Counted from the stretch's first letter, positions 25,269 through 34,872 are shown. The stretch is 64,000 nucleotides of DNA from CAYWYR01 sp964462685 (GCA_964462685.1 CAYWYR010000004.1:1-64000), one strand, 5' to 3'. Notes: generated from the letters alone by a model not told the origin. Made by a program: numbers and translations.

Positions 25269-25290
25269 ATTATCAATGATATTATATGTC

Positions 25291-25325
25291 AAAGGCGATC
25301 TATCACAAATAGGTCGCCTTTTTAA
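25291..25325 (+). terminator. Intrinsic terminator of the phytase operon
   Basis: AAAGGCGATCTAT pairs with ATAGGTCGCCTTT (one G-U pair) around a short loop, followed by a T-run. It also separates this operon from the convergent metalloprotease gene, whose stop codon lies inside the T-run. Confidence 0.9.
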
Positions 25326-28300
25326 TTATGAATGATAAACTTCTCAGTAACTCTAATCCCTTTATCATTAATTATTTGAAGAAAATACACACCGTTAGAC
25401 AAGTGGCTCAAATCTAAAGTCGTATTATATTTGCCAGCAGGTAGTCCATTAATATCAATTACCTCGACTATATGCTTGCCATTGAGATCATATAGATCGA
25501 TTATATATCCAGATCGAGTTGGAGAGTTAATCTCAAGTCTTATTTTGCCTTCTGTTGGGTTAGGTGATAGACTTGCAGTAAAATTCAATCCAGGATCAGT
25601 ATTACCTATTCGTATAAGATTATGATAATTATTTAAGAGTCTTGCTTCTTGATGTATCTTGACTGTATCGCAGAAGCCTCGATAAGACGGCACTATCATA
25701 GTAACAGAGTAAATACTATCCCTATAAGAAATAGCATTTAAATTGATCCTTCTCGGTATTCGTGCCGAACTGTCATTGTGAATATACACAAGTTTATAAC
25801 TGTAATCATTTACTTTCTCAAGCAATTTATTGGAGGGGTCATTTAATGTCCAAACTTCTAAAATATCATCACTGAGTTCAACACCTTCAACAGTTATCTC
25901 AAATCTCGCCCCTTTAAATAGTGTCGATTCATCAACATTCAATGATATATGGTTAGATTGAGTAAGATTATGTGCATTCAATTTTAGGGAAAATGTATCA
26001 ATAGTCAAAATTCTATCTACTAGAATATCTAAAGTATCGCGGTAATTACAACCGTTCTCAGAAATACCGCTGTATATTACTCCATGAACATCTTCATCTA
26101 CACTGGAAGACATATCAGGAAACTCTGTAATCCAGCTAAAGAAGTTCACTGAATCTCTTAAATCAACTATACTGTTTTCACAAATAGTCAATGTATCTAA
26201 AAAATCGGTTTGATAATATTCTGCGGGGGGAATATTAATTTCGATCTCGTAAGGGCATATAAGACCATAGGAGTCCTCTATGTAAACATTGAGCTTGGTA
26301 TCTATGAAGTCATTTTCCCTTCTTATCTGTAACTTGTATACATTAGTTGTAGGTTCTGAACCATGAACGCCGTAAGTATTAGGTATTGATCCGATATCAT
26401 GTACACGAACATTATCATCATTATCTAAGAATTCATATATATGGTTAGTATTACTATCGCCTGTTACAGTTAACCTTATATTATCGATAATGAGAGGCAT
26501 GCTATTAGTAAAAGTCAAATATATATCTACTGTATCATTAAAACAATCTGACCTTTCTATTAAGTAATCTACGCTTATATCGTTCTGTTCCACAAACTGG
26601 TAAGTCTGCTTATCATTCCCAACCTTTTCACCGCTGGTATTATATAGCTCTGAATATACTGTTGCTGTATTAAAATTATTATTCTCTGGGATAGTATAAG
26701 GTATTAATAGATCAATGGTATCACCCGGGGAAATTATAATTTCTTTTGTATAAAGTGTATCGCTTTTGTCGTAGTTTAGCATAGTATATGTTAAGGTCTC
26801 CGTTTCCAACATATCACTGACTACAGAAGTAGGGAAAATATGATTTTCTGTACCTCTACACAGTTTCTTACCTTTTGTAAGTATTTGGTTTCTATATGAG
26901 TTCAATACGAAATTGTCGTAAAAGACATAATTAAAATATTGTTGGAAGTCATATTTATTTTTATCATATAGGGTTATATTATAGGTACCAGGAGATAAAG
27001 TAATTTCAATAGTATTATTATTCCACTCTCTGTTTCTTGGCAGTGACAAGTCAGCACTTATACTGTCAATATGTAAAAACTCTGCCGGGGAGGGATAACC
27101 ATTGTTTCTATAGATAGAATTTTGGATAGTACTACAGTCCAATACTGTGTCAATAATTATATAATAAAGTATATCTGACGCACGAGATAAAGAACTATAA
27201 GACTCAAAATTCAATCTTATGTAGTTACTTTTAGTCGTAAAATTTGTTGAGAGTAATTCCACTCCTGGATCGTCATCTATATTAAAATAACTATATTTAC
27301 CTAAAAAAATATTTCCAACGTTGCCATAGGATTCCTTACCTATGACATATTTGGAAGCAAAAACGTTATTGGAAACATATTGAGAAAGTTTATCGAGTAA
27401 ATATAAATCATTACTATAATAATATATCCAACCTGGGGAACCTAAATTAGGAAGACAATTTCCCCTATTTTCATATATACCATAGTTATCGGGTAAGCTA
27501 AACTGCTCAAAATCTCCGTTGCATAATAAATTGTCATCCGAATATTTACACTCCAAACTAGGAATGATAACACCATAGCCCTCATTTCCTCTATCCCCAG
27601 TATTATTTTTTGCGTTCGCTCTATAATACGCTGCAGTTTCTTTCGGCAGTAAAATGATACTATCAGGCATTATATTATTATATGTATAGGTAGTATCTTC
27701 ATAGATAATTGAAAAATATTCGAATGACTCTATATCGTCACTCGCTACTATATTTTCTAAAGTCATTGATCCGTCTTCAGCTATTATCCTGCCGTTTTCA
27801 TGTAACAAAGGGAAGTTCTCATCTACCGCAATACCGTAGTTATCAAAATAATACCTTGGATTGAATTTATATCCTAATCCTGATAACAGTATAAGGTCTT
27901 CCTTTGAAAAATCCCGCTTGATTTGGCTAAATTCTATTTCGGGATGCATAAGGGAAGAAGAATTATCAATATGATTTATAGGTGGATTCGAGTCATCGAA
28001 TGGCTTAATGTCATTTATCTTGACGCCTTGTATATAATATTCGCTGTTCTCTTTTATAGGAATACAATTATACCTGCCGTTATCATATTGTAGTATATAC
28101 TTACCCTGGCCATCTTTTATAAGATTATCGTAGAGGCTATAATTTGACATATTTAAGTCACTATGCAGGCTATTGCCACTGGGGAGTGCCAAACTGCCTA
28201 CACCCATACAGTGTGTTATTTCATGAAGCATAACCGAATATAAATCAACTCCGTTTGGAATAATATCATCATGAATACCAAAAAAATTGATATTAAAATT

Positions 28301-28717
28301 CAGCTTTATGGTTGCGTCAAGGTTAGTGCCATGATAATCTGGTAATACTATTCTTTTCCATAACTCACTGTTGATAATCCCGCTTTTAAATTGCCTATGC
28401 GGCAACAATGTCGGTTTTCCTATCCCGGCTATACCAGAGTTTACCCTTTGGCAATCTATCTTGATGCTGATTTTATTGTCAAACCCATGTTGTTTGTTGT
28501 AAACAATTACATGGTTTAGAAATCGAAAAACGGAATCTGTAGTTGAATATAGACTTTCTTTTTCCTTAGCTGATAAAATATCTATTGACTCAAATTCTAT
28601 AAAATATCTTTCTATAGTCAATGTGTCTTTGGCAGTAGAGAGAGTAGGTATAAACAAAAAAACTAGGGCAGCTATAAAAGCTAGAGTTTTAATATTATCG
28701 AAGGGTTTGGTTGACAT
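25322..28717 (-). CDS. Secreted metalloprotease-like protein with T9SS type A sorting domain
   Basis: 1131 residues. Signal peptide (residues ~1-29), then a peptidase-like domain with zinc motif HEITHCMGVGS (His165, Glu166, His169) and a Met-turn-like SSLMHPEI downstream. Where classic metzincins have a third His ligand, Ser175 is found, as in some leishmanolysin-like families. Long beta-sandwich regions follow, then a C-terminal T9SS sorting domain (SLSPNPTEGKIRLEI ... LSNGVYFLQI). It should cross the outer membrane by T9SS and act at the surface. The DNA is visibly more AT-rich than its neighbours. A tiny exported-protein gene lies 62 nt upstream. Confidence 0.85.
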   Translation of the reverse strand: MSTKPFDNIKTLAFIAALVFLFIPTLSTAKDTLTIERYFIEFESIDILSAKEKESLYSTTDSVFRFLNHVIVYNKQHGFDNKISIKIDCQRVNSGIAGIGKPTLLPHRQFKSGIINSELWKRIVLPDYHGTNLDATIKLNFNINFFGIHDDIIPNGVDLYSVMLHEITHCMGVGSLALPSGNSLHSDLNMSNYSLYDNLIKDGQGKYILQYDNGRYNCIPIKENSEYYIQGVKINDIKPFDDSNPPINHIDNSSSLMHPEIEFSQIKRDFSKEDLILLSGLGYKFNPRYYFDNYGIAVDENFPLLHENGRIIAEDGSMTLENIVASDDIESFEYFSIIYEDTTYTYNNIMPDSIILLPKETAAYYRANAKNNTGDRGNEGYGVIIPSLECKYSDDNLLCNGDFEQFSLPDNYGIYENRGNCLPNLGSPGWIYYYSNDLYLLDKLSQYVSNNVFASKYVIGKESYGNVGNIFLGKYSYFNIDDDPGVELLSTNFTTKSNYIRLNFESYSSLSRASDILYYIIIDTVLDCSTIQNSIYRNNGYPSPAEFLHIDSISADLSLPRNREWNNNTIEITLSPGTYNITLYDKNKYDFQQYFNYVFYDNFVLNSYRNQILTKGKKLCRGTENHIFPTSVVSDMLETETLTYTMLNYDKSDTLYTKEIIISPGDTIDLLIPYTIPENNNFNTATVYSELYNTSGEKVGNDKQTYQFVEQNDISVDYLIERSDCFNDTVDIYLTFTNSMPLIIDNIRLTVTGDSNTNHIYEFLDNDDNVRVHDIGSIPNTYGVHGSEPTTNVYKLQIRRENDFIDTKLNVYIEDSYGLICPYEIEINIPPAEYYQTDFLDTLTICENSIVDLRDSVNFFSWITEFPDMSSSVDEDVHGVIYSGISENGCNYRDTLDILVDRILTIDTFSLKLNAHNLTQSNHISLNVDESTLFKGARFEITVEGVELSDDILEVWTLNDPSNKLLEKVNDYSYKLVYIHNDSSARIPRRINLNAISYRDSIYSVTMIVPSYRGFCDTVKIHQEARLLNNYHNLIRIGNTDPGLNFTASLSPNPTEGKIRLEINSPTRSGYIIDLYDLNGKHIVEVIDINGLPAGKYNTTLDLSHLSNGVYFLQIINDKGIRVTEKFIIHN

Positions 28718-28779
28718 TAATTCAAGGAAGGTTAGAATAGATACTAATACAGTAACTCAAAGTACGAAAAAGTTGCATT

Positions 28780-29007
28780 TTAAATCGCTAGTTTATCATA
28801 GGACATAAAAAGATATGGTTTGTAGGATTCGAGATTTACCCTGGCCACGCAGATATCCCCCCGGCAGTCGATGCCTGCATAAGCTCTAAATGATGTGGTA
28901 ATATCAGACCATTCCTTCAGACCAGTCTGATATTCAAACTCCCCTTCGGATAGTGAGCAAAATGCCCCAGCTAGAAACAGAAATAAAATAAGTAAAATCT
29001 TTTTCAT
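28780..29007 (-). CDS. Very small exported protein upstream of the metalloprotease
   Basis: A 75-residue protein with a signal peptide (KKILLILFLFLAGAFCSLS) leaving a mature part of about 55 residues with two Cys in CRGDIC. A GGAG Shine-Dalgarno sequence 7 nt before the ATG supports it as a real gene. It is on the same strand as, and just upstream of, the T9SS metalloprotease; a secreted inhibitor, chaperone or substrate is conceivable. No family recognised. Confidence 0.6.
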   Translation of the reverse strand: MKKILLILFLFLAGAFCSLSEGEFEYQTGLKEWSDITTSFRAYAGIDCRGDICVARVNLESYKPYLFMSYDKLAI

Positions 29008-29298
29008 TTATAACTCCAAAATTTAATTTGCCCAGTGACTATTATAGCTACTGAACACATTGATAAATTATTCTTTAACAAATAAACCAATCTGCATTTG
29101 ACCGAACTTTCCTTCAGAAATAATCTAGTATATTTGAAGATAATGTTACAGAAAACGAAGGCCTGATCAGTATCATCTTCGTAAAATTCATTTTCAATAA
29201 GCAATTACCATAATAAGCGATCTAAGAATAATACTAGTTTTGCAACGTGATAGGATTAATGTATGGTTTTTGATTAATACAAGTTTACCTCACAATCA

Positions 29299-31236
29299 AT
29301 GATATCCCTAAAAGAATACGATATAGTAAGAGTAGCCGCAGTTACACCTAAGCTCAAGCTTGGCAATCCAAATGCGAATATCCAGCATATAATCGAGGCT
29401 ATGGATAAACTGAAGGTAGAAGGTTGCAGTTTAGCATGCTTCCCAGAGCTTTCCGTTACTGGATATTCGATTGGGGATCTGCTTTATCAGGATCAGCTAC
29501 TTACTGACGCTGAAAGGTCGCTGGAAAAGCTAAGGGAATATACCGGCAGAGAAAAATCCGCCTTAATAGTAGGCTGCCCCATCAGATCGAAAGACCGCCT
29601 ATATAATACAGCAGTTTTTATCGCGGGCGGCGAATATATCGGGATCATCCCCAAAACCTATCTCTGTAACACTAGGGAGTTTTATGAAGAGCGCTGGTTT
29701 GCCGCAGAAGAACACCGAAGCTCAGATAGTATTATAATCAACGGACAATCTGTACCGTTCGGTGCGGATATGATATTCACATGGAAAGAGTTCCCACATT
29801 TACGCTTAGGCATGGAAATCTGTGAGGACCTATGGGCGGTTGTTCCACCAACTTCAGGTATGGCCATAGCGGGCGCGAATGTCCTTTTCAATCTATCGGC
29901 CAGTAATGAGGATATAGGAAAGTTCCGCTATAGGAATCAGCTTGTTACATCTCAATCCGCTAAATGTTTGTCTGCTTATGTATATGCTTCAGCCGGCCCG
30001 TGGGAATCCTCGACCGATCTCGTTTTTTCAGGGCACAGCCTTGTAGCTTTTAATGGCGGATTGATAGGGGAGACACCACGTTTTTCTTACGAAACCGAAT
30101 ATGTGGTAGCCGATATTGATCTGGCGAGCCTTAAAAACGAACGTCTTTACTCCAACTCCTTCACAAAGTCGCCGGTCATGGATTATCGCGATATACCTTT
30201 TTCCATGGAGGAGTATAAAGTATCGAGAACTTTGCTTCAGCATGATACAATGCCTCTTGTCCCTTCTGAGAAATTCTCGAGAGAGGCTGTGGTTGAGGAG
30301 ATTATCAAATTGCAAGCCACGGGCCTTAGAAGGAGAATAGAGCAGTTAGGTGATATCAAATTGGTACTCGGCGTATCGGGCGGTCTTGATTCTACATTGG
30401 CTTTGATAGTCTGCGTTACAGCTCTGCAAGAACTAGGCCGGCCTATGACTGATATTATCGGTGTTACAATGCCAGGGCTTGGTACCAGTGATAGAACGAA
30501 GAATAACGCTGATAAACTGATGGAGTTATTCGGTACCACCCAGCGAACAATCGATATCTCCGCATCATCAAGGCAGCACCTAAAAGATATCGGCCACAAT
30601 GCTGAGACTCAAGATATTACCTTTGAAAACGCTCAGGCAAGGGAGCGTACACAGGTTTTGATGGACTTGGCCAATATGGAAAACGGAATCGTGGTCGGTA
30701 CTGGAGATCTATCAGAGATAGCTTTGGGATGGAGCACCTATAACGGAGATCACATGTCCATGTATAATGTGAATGCAGGTGTACCAAAAACACTTATATC
30801 CCATATTATATCCCACTATGCGGATTTGCTGGATAATAAAGAGTTAGCTTCTGTTTTGAAGGATATAGTGGGCACTCCAATATCACCGGAGCTTGTATCA
30901 GCAGATATGGGAAATATTCAAAGTACCGAAGATATTATAGGACCATATATTCTTCATGATTTTTTCTTGTTCTACATGGTTAGGAGATCATATCCACCTA
31001 AGAAGATCTTCTTACTGGCCAACGAGACATTCGCAGAAGTGTATGATAATGAAGAGATACTAAAATGGATGAAGGTCTTTTACCGTAGATTTTTTACAAG
31101 TCAGTATAAAAGATCAGCCATGCCGGACGGGCCTAAGGTAGGTTCACTTTCATTATCGCCACGCGGGGATTGGAGGATGCCGTCAGATACTGATCTGAAG
31201 TACTGGATGGATGTTCTGGAACAGATAAAGATTTGA
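29299..31236 (+). CDS. nadE: NAD+ synthase, glutamine-hydrolysing
   Basis: 645 residues in the two-domain form. The N-terminal nitrilase-type glutaminase (residues ~10-280) has FPELSVTGYS (Glu), PKTYLCNTREFYEER (Lys) and MEICEDLW (Cys). The C-terminal synthetase has the PP-loop LGVSGGLDSTLAL near residue 360 and VVGTGDLSEIALGWSTYNGDH. It converts deamido-NAD to NAD+ using glutamine nitrogen channelled between the domains. Length and layout match the large bacterial type. It is monocistronic as far as can be seen. Confidence 0.97.
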   Translation: MISLKEYDIVRVAAVTPKLKLGNPNANIQHIIEAMDKLKVEGCSLACFPELSVTGYSIGDLLYQDQLLTDAERSLEKLREYTGREKSALIVGCPIRSKDRLYNTAVFIAGGEYIGIIPKTYLCNTREFYEERWFAAEEHRSSDSIIINGQSVPFGADMIFTWKEFPHLRLGMEICEDLWAVVPPTSGMAIAGANVLFNLSASNEDIGKFRYRNQLVTSQSAKCLSAYVYASAGPWESSTDLVFSGHSLVAFNGGLIGETPRFSYETEYVVADIDLASLKNERLYSNSFTKSPVMDYRDIPFSMEEYKVSRTLLQHDTMPLVPSEKFSREAVVEEIIKLQATGLRRRIEQLGDIKLVLGVSGGLDSTLALIVCVTALQELGRPMTDIIGVTMPGLGTSDRTKNNADKLMELFGTTQRTIDISASSRQHLKDIGHNAETQDITFENAQARERTQVLMDLANMENGIVVGTGDLSEIALGWSTYNGDHMSMYNVNAGVPKTLISHIISHYADLLDNKELASVLKDIVGTPISPELVSADMGNIQSTEDIIGPYILHDFFLFYMVRRSYPPKKIFLLANETFAEVYDNEEILKWMKVFYRRFFTSQYKRSAMPDGPKVGSLSLSPRGDWRMPSDTDLKYWMDVLEQIKI

Positions 31237-31315
31237 TTCAGTATTAACACTTACTTTATATTATTATCTTATATTGAGATTAAGGATAAATATCTGTCAA
31301 TAAATAAACTTTTAT

Positions 31316-31975
31316 ATGGAATTCACTAGGGATAACCCCATTACATTAATAATTGCCGATGATCACGAAATAGTGAGGACAGGCATTAAAAGAATGCTCT
31401 CTATAGATAAGAGCCTTGATATACTCGATGAGGCAGAAAACGGTGAGATGGCAGTTGAGTTAGTTGACAAACATGATCCGGATGTTGCTTTACTTGATAT
31501 CCAGATGCCTAGAATGGATGGTATAGACGCGGCAAAAAAAATCAAAAAAGCTGGGAAAGGTACCTTTGTGGTTATGCTGACAGCTTATGAGGATTCAAAG
31601 CATCTGGAAAAAGCCCTGTCGGCCGGGGCAGATGCATATCTATCCAAGGATATAGGAGTAAGGGAGCTTATTGAATCTATTAAATCTGTAGTGAGAGGGG
31701 AGCGAGTCTTTAGCAAATCTATAGTAAAGATAATGCATAAAAGCTATGTACCGAGTGAGGAGTATGATTCTACACCACTTACTGTTACCAAGCGCGAGCA
31801 GGAAATACTAAATCTTATCGCATTAGGAAAAACCAGTCAAAAAATAGCAGACGAACTTACTATTAGTGTCAGAACTGTAGAGTCGCATAGATATAATCTG
31901 ATGCAGAAATTAGAACTCGATAACGCTGCCGGACTTGTTCGTTATGCCGTATTAAATACAAATACCAGTAGATAA
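31316..31975 (+). CDS. NarL/LuxR-family response regulator (orphan)
   Basis: 219 residues. Receiver domain with IIADDHEIVRTG and phospho-acceptor Asp61 in ALLDIQMPRMDG, then a LuxR-type helix-turn-helix (LTVTKREQEILNLIALGKTSQKIADEL, shown here as the family signature region near 145-190) with VRTVESHRYNLMQKL as recognition helix. No histidine kinase is adjacent. It ends just before the long non-coding region that precedes the surface operon, so it may control that operon, but no direct evidence is visible. Confidence 0.93.
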   Translation: MEFTRDNPITLIIADDHEIVRTGIKRMLSIDKSLDILDEAENGEMAVELVDKHDPDVALLDIQMPRMDGIDAAKKIKKAGKGTFVVMLTAYEDSKHLEKALSAGADAYLSKDIGVRELIESIKSVVRGERVFSKSIVKIMHKSYVPSEEYDSTPLTVTKREQEILNLIALGKTSQKIADELTISVRTVESHRYNLMQKLELDNAAGLVRYAVLNTNTSR

Positions 31976-31977
31976 AG

Positions 31978-32018
31978 GTGGTTATGAACCAATGGTTAAT
32001 ATTAGCAACCACTGTTTT
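31978..32018 (+). terminator. Possible terminator after the LuxR-type regulator gene
   Basis: GTGGTT pairs with AACCAC, enclosing a second stem AACC/GGTT, and the structure is followed by TGTTTT. The stem is short and the U-run weak, so this is tentative. Confidence 0.35.
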
Positions 32019-32377
32019 CCACAATTAAAATCATCTTTTCCACACATCTACACTATCTAAGTACTACTACTTATCAACCAATATTTTATGCTTTATATAT
32101 TGCTTTTCAATTGATATTTGCGTAGTACTATTAAATTAATAGCGATAGAGCACGCAAGTATAAATCTGATTCATGTCGCTCAAAAAAAATAGTGATTGTA
32201 AACATTATTTAAATTAAGATGTAGTTAGTGATTTGTGGCATAAATATTGAATATATCCATAAAAACTGACTCTACTTAGCTGGAAAGCTAAAAAACAGTT
32301 ACAAATGTTTGGGTTTTTCAAACAAAACAGCATAGAAATCGTACTATCATAGGTGTTGCCTTAGGTACAATTACTTA

Positions 32378-32408
32378 TTTCGGTTGTTATGGAAAAACCT
32401 TTAGTTTG
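32378..32408 (+). promoter_or_regulatory. Promoter candidate for the surface operon
   Basis: A TTTC at 32378 (near TTTG) and TTAGTTTG at 32401-32408 (one mismatch to TAnnTTTG) are separated by 19 bp, the spacing of Bacteroidota sigma-70 promoters. The predicted start would leave a leader of about 45 nt with GGAG 7 nt before the ATG at 32457. Confidence 0.4.
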
Positions 32409-32456
32409 TAGTAACAATAGAAATAAACAAATATTAATTTTTTCTGGAGCTCTTAA

Positions 32457-34787
32457 ATGAGAAAAACTATTCACACTTTAGCCAAGGCACTACCTCTTGT
32501 AGGTCTGATGGCTTTGACAGTAGATGCAAATTCGCAAGAAGGTTGTATCACCAACGGTGACGGGGGTACTGTAAGAAACCTTTCTTCAGGTACCATCACT
32601 TTCGTTGAGGATGGAAGCTACATTGAAAATAACAGTGCAAACACAGCTTCATTTGTCAATGAAGGAACTTTAGAGTTTAGTGCTACGAATCATGTATCAC
32701 GCATTCCAGCTGTTGGTGCAGTTGCTGGTGCTTTAGCTGTAGGTAGTGCTGGTCTTCCTATTGGCGGTTTAACAGATTGGAATGGTACTGCAGGGCAAGA
32801 TGTTTTACCTTTATACTATAATGATCTAACGGTTTCTGAAGCAGGGACAAAAACTTTCGCAACCGGTGAAACTACTTTTATCGCTGGTGATTATTCCATC
32901 GGCGGTACATCTGGTACAAGAGACTATACTGGTTCAACATTAAATTTCAATTATGCTGATCCAACTACAGCTGGTGATTCTCAGACTATTCCAGGAGAAA
33001 GTAATTACAACAATATAGTTATGTCTGAAGCTGGTGATAAAACGATTCTAGCTGCAACTACAGCTATAGCTCTTGGAACTACAGAAATGACTTCTACTTC
33101 GGGTTCATTCCTTGTAGCTGGTAATTACACTGGTACTGGTAACTTTACACAAGATGCTGCTGCTGGCTCTATCGATATATCCGGTGCGGGCGATCTTGAA
33201 CTTGCAGGTAGTGGTGCTGCTCACAATCTTGCTGGTGATGTGAATCTGAATTCTGGAGATGGTTCTACTACAGCTACTTTAGCAGTTAATGCTGCTGATA
33301 ATGGTACTGCCGAATTCGGCGGTACAGTTACTGTAACAGAAGGTGTTATTGATATTGATGCAGGTACAGGAACATTCTCAGGCACTATAGCATTGGTTGA
33401 TGATGTAAACTCTACACTTGATGTAGCAGATAACTCGACATTCGAAGTATCTGGTACTTTCACAAATGCTCGTGATGAAAGAGACAACATGACTTTCGCA
33501 GCGAACTCAACTGCTTTATATTCAAATACAGCTGCACAAAACGTAATATCTTCTAGCGACGCTAATCCTTATGGTAACCTAACCCTTACAGGAGGCGATA
33601 AAGGTAATGCAGTTGGAGATGAAACTGAAACTAACGTTGTTATTGCTGGAGACTTCAGCCTAACTGGCGGTAATTTCACAGTAGATGATAATCAAGCTAA
33701 TGATGCTTCTGATGCTAGATCTCTTGTGATGGCAGATAATACACAAACTATTTCTTTTGATAGTGACGCGGAAGAAGTTATCGGTGGTGTTAGATGGGTA
33801 GCCGGTACTACTGGTTTTACAAATGGTACTACTTACACTTTAGCTAATGCAGATGCGAGTTTCTCATTCCCGAATGCAACTGGCACCGCTGGTGCAGCTG
33901 GTAATTACCTTGAGCTTCGTTCTTATCCTGATGCGCTACCCAGGGGTTATGATGCAGATACTGATGTAGATAGACTTTATCAACTGTGGTATGACTATAC
34001 GACTTGGTCAGACATTACCTTGCAACTATCTTGGAAAGAAGCTGATGAAGGTACTTGGGCTGCTGACGCTACAAGAGATGAAACAGTTCGTTTTTGGGAA
34101 TCTGATGGACCGGATGCTACAACAGATATCGAAAAAATCGTTACAGGCGTTCTTAGTGCTTACAATAGAAACCAAGCTGGCGGTACTGATTTTAACACTA
34201 CTCGATTAGCTGGTATAGATCCAGGTACTCTTCCCTCATCTGCTGAGAATGTTGATGGTACACCAGATTCTGAATTCGGTCATACTAATGATTTCGTACT
34301 TCGTTCTGGCCCGACAATTTTCTATACAATCAATAACGGTCGCTGGTCAAACCCTGCGACTTGGGATGAGGGTATAGAGCCTACTTCAAATGATGAAGCT
34401 GTTATATTGCATACAGTACACGCTGGTTATACTAGAACAATTGATGGTTTTGGTACTGCTGAAGCAACCCCTGGTGCATTGGCAACAAGTATCAGGATAG
34501 ATCCTAATGCAGCTAATGGAGGTGCATCATTATTAATCGGTGGTTCAGCTAACTTCGCAACTACTGGTGATGAAGGTACGTTGGAAATCGTACAAGCTAC
34601 TACAAGAAATATATCTGCTCCGGATGATGCAGAACTTATTGCTGGTACTGATACCAATCAAAATGCACTTTACAATGGTGGTCTTTACATATTCAATGGT
34701 TCAAACCTTAACGTTACAGGTTGTTTCACTACTAATAATGGTGACTTTGGTAACGCTGGTCAGTTCACATCCGGTGATACTAACTAA
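32457..34787 (+). CDS. Large repeat-containing exported surface protein
   Basis: 776 residues. Signal peptide near 1-27 (LVGLMALTVDANSQ), then a segment GGTVRNLSSGTITF shared with the next gene. Adhesin-like repeats follow, such as YNDLTVSEAGTKTF, YNNIVMSEAGDKTI and YGNLTLTGGDKG, rich in G, T, A, N and D. Near residue 630 is a surface-domain signature (GRWSNPATWDEGIEPTSND). The mature protein holds only two Cys, one near each end. No T9SS or autotransporter domain is present, so the export route is unclear. GGAG precedes the ATG and a double hairpin follows, suggesting a highly expressed structural protein. Confidence 0.75.
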   Translation: MRKTIHTLAKALPLVGLMALTVDANSQEGCITNGDGGTVRNLSSGTITFVEDGSYIENNSANTASFVNEGTLEFSATNHVSRIPAVGAVAGALAVGSAGLPIGGLTDWNGTAGQDVLPLYYNDLTVSEAGTKTFATGETTFIAGDYSIGGTSGTRDYTGSTLNFNYADPTTAGDSQTIPGESNYNNIVMSEAGDKTILAATTAIALGTTEMTSTSGSFLVAGNYTGTGNFTQDAAAGSIDISGAGDLELAGSGAAHNLAGDVNLNSGDGSTTATLAVNAADNGTAEFGGTVTVTEGVIDIDAGTGTFSGTIALVDDVNSTLDVADNSTFEVSGTFTNARDERDNMTFAANSTALYSNTAAQNVISSSDANPYGNLTLTGGDKGNAVGDETETNVVIAGDFSLTGGNFTVDDNQANDASDARSLVMADNTQTISFDSDAEEVIGGVRWVAGTTGFTNGTTYTLANADASFSFPNATGTAGAAGNYLELRSYPDALPRGYDADTDVDRLYQLWYDYTTWSDITLQLSWKEADEGTWAADATRDETVRFWESDGPDATTDIEKIVTGVLSAYNRNQAGGTDFNTTRLAGIDPGTLPSSAENVDGTPDSEFGHTNDFVLRSGPTIFYTINNGRWSNPATWDEGIEPTSNDEAVILHTVHAGYTRTIDGFGTAEATPGALATSIRIDPNAANGGASLLIGGSANFATTGDEGTLEIVQATTRNISAPDDAELIAGTDTNQNALYNGGLYIFNGSNLNVTGCFTTNNGDFGNAGQFTSGDTN

Positions 34788-34792
34788 TAACA

Positions 34793-34815
34793 CTATTTAA
34801 CACTTTCTTAAATAG
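34793..34815 (+). terminator. First hairpin of a tandem pair after the surface protein gene
   Basis: CTATTTAA and TTAAATAG form a perfect 8-bp stem with a 7-base loop, followed by TTT. Weak alone; it may protect the 3' end of the upstream mRNA. Confidence 0.45.
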
Positions 34816-34836
34816 TTTGGTAAAGTAATTGATAAT

Positions 34837-34872
34837 AGGGGAATAAGACATTACGGTTTATTCCCCTTTTTT
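34837..34872 (+). terminator. Strong intrinsic terminator inside the surface operon
   Basis: AGGGGAATAA pairs with TTATTCCCCT around an 11-base loop and is followed by a T6 run. It ends 15 nt before the TTG start of the next gene, so downstream genes depend on read-through unless a promoter overlaps. This would give much more of the first protein than of the following three. Confidence 0.88.

Larger units (their letters stand above)
31976..32456 (+). other. 481-bp non-coding region with DnaA-box-like repeats and AT-rich DNA
   Basis: The longest gene-free stretch here. In order: a nested hairpin followed by TGTTTT (31978-32018); two identical TTTTCCACA sequences at 32015-32023 and 32036-32044, both matching the DnaA-box pattern TTWTNCACA and spaced exactly 21 bp (two helical turns); a poorer TTATCAACC at 32071; then ~190 bp of very AT-rich DNA (32080-32270); a short hairpin TTAGCT-GGAA-AGCTAA (32276-32291); and a promoter candidate at 32378-32408. 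No tRNA, riboswitch or small gene could be recognised. Confidence 0.5.

Noticed and set aside
29004..29204. 66-codon minus-strand reading frame upstream of the small exported protein, overlapping its start as ATGA
   Set aside because: Low-complexity, AT-driven composition, no signal peptide or motif, and no ribosome site; most likely chance despite the neat overlap.
32260..32456. Possible riboswitch in the leader of the surface operon (hairpin TTAGCT-GGAA-AGCTAA and nearby pairings)
   Set aside because: None of the conserved cores of known classes (c-di-GMP-I, cobalamin, TPP, SAM) could be found, and the likely promoter lies after the hairpin.
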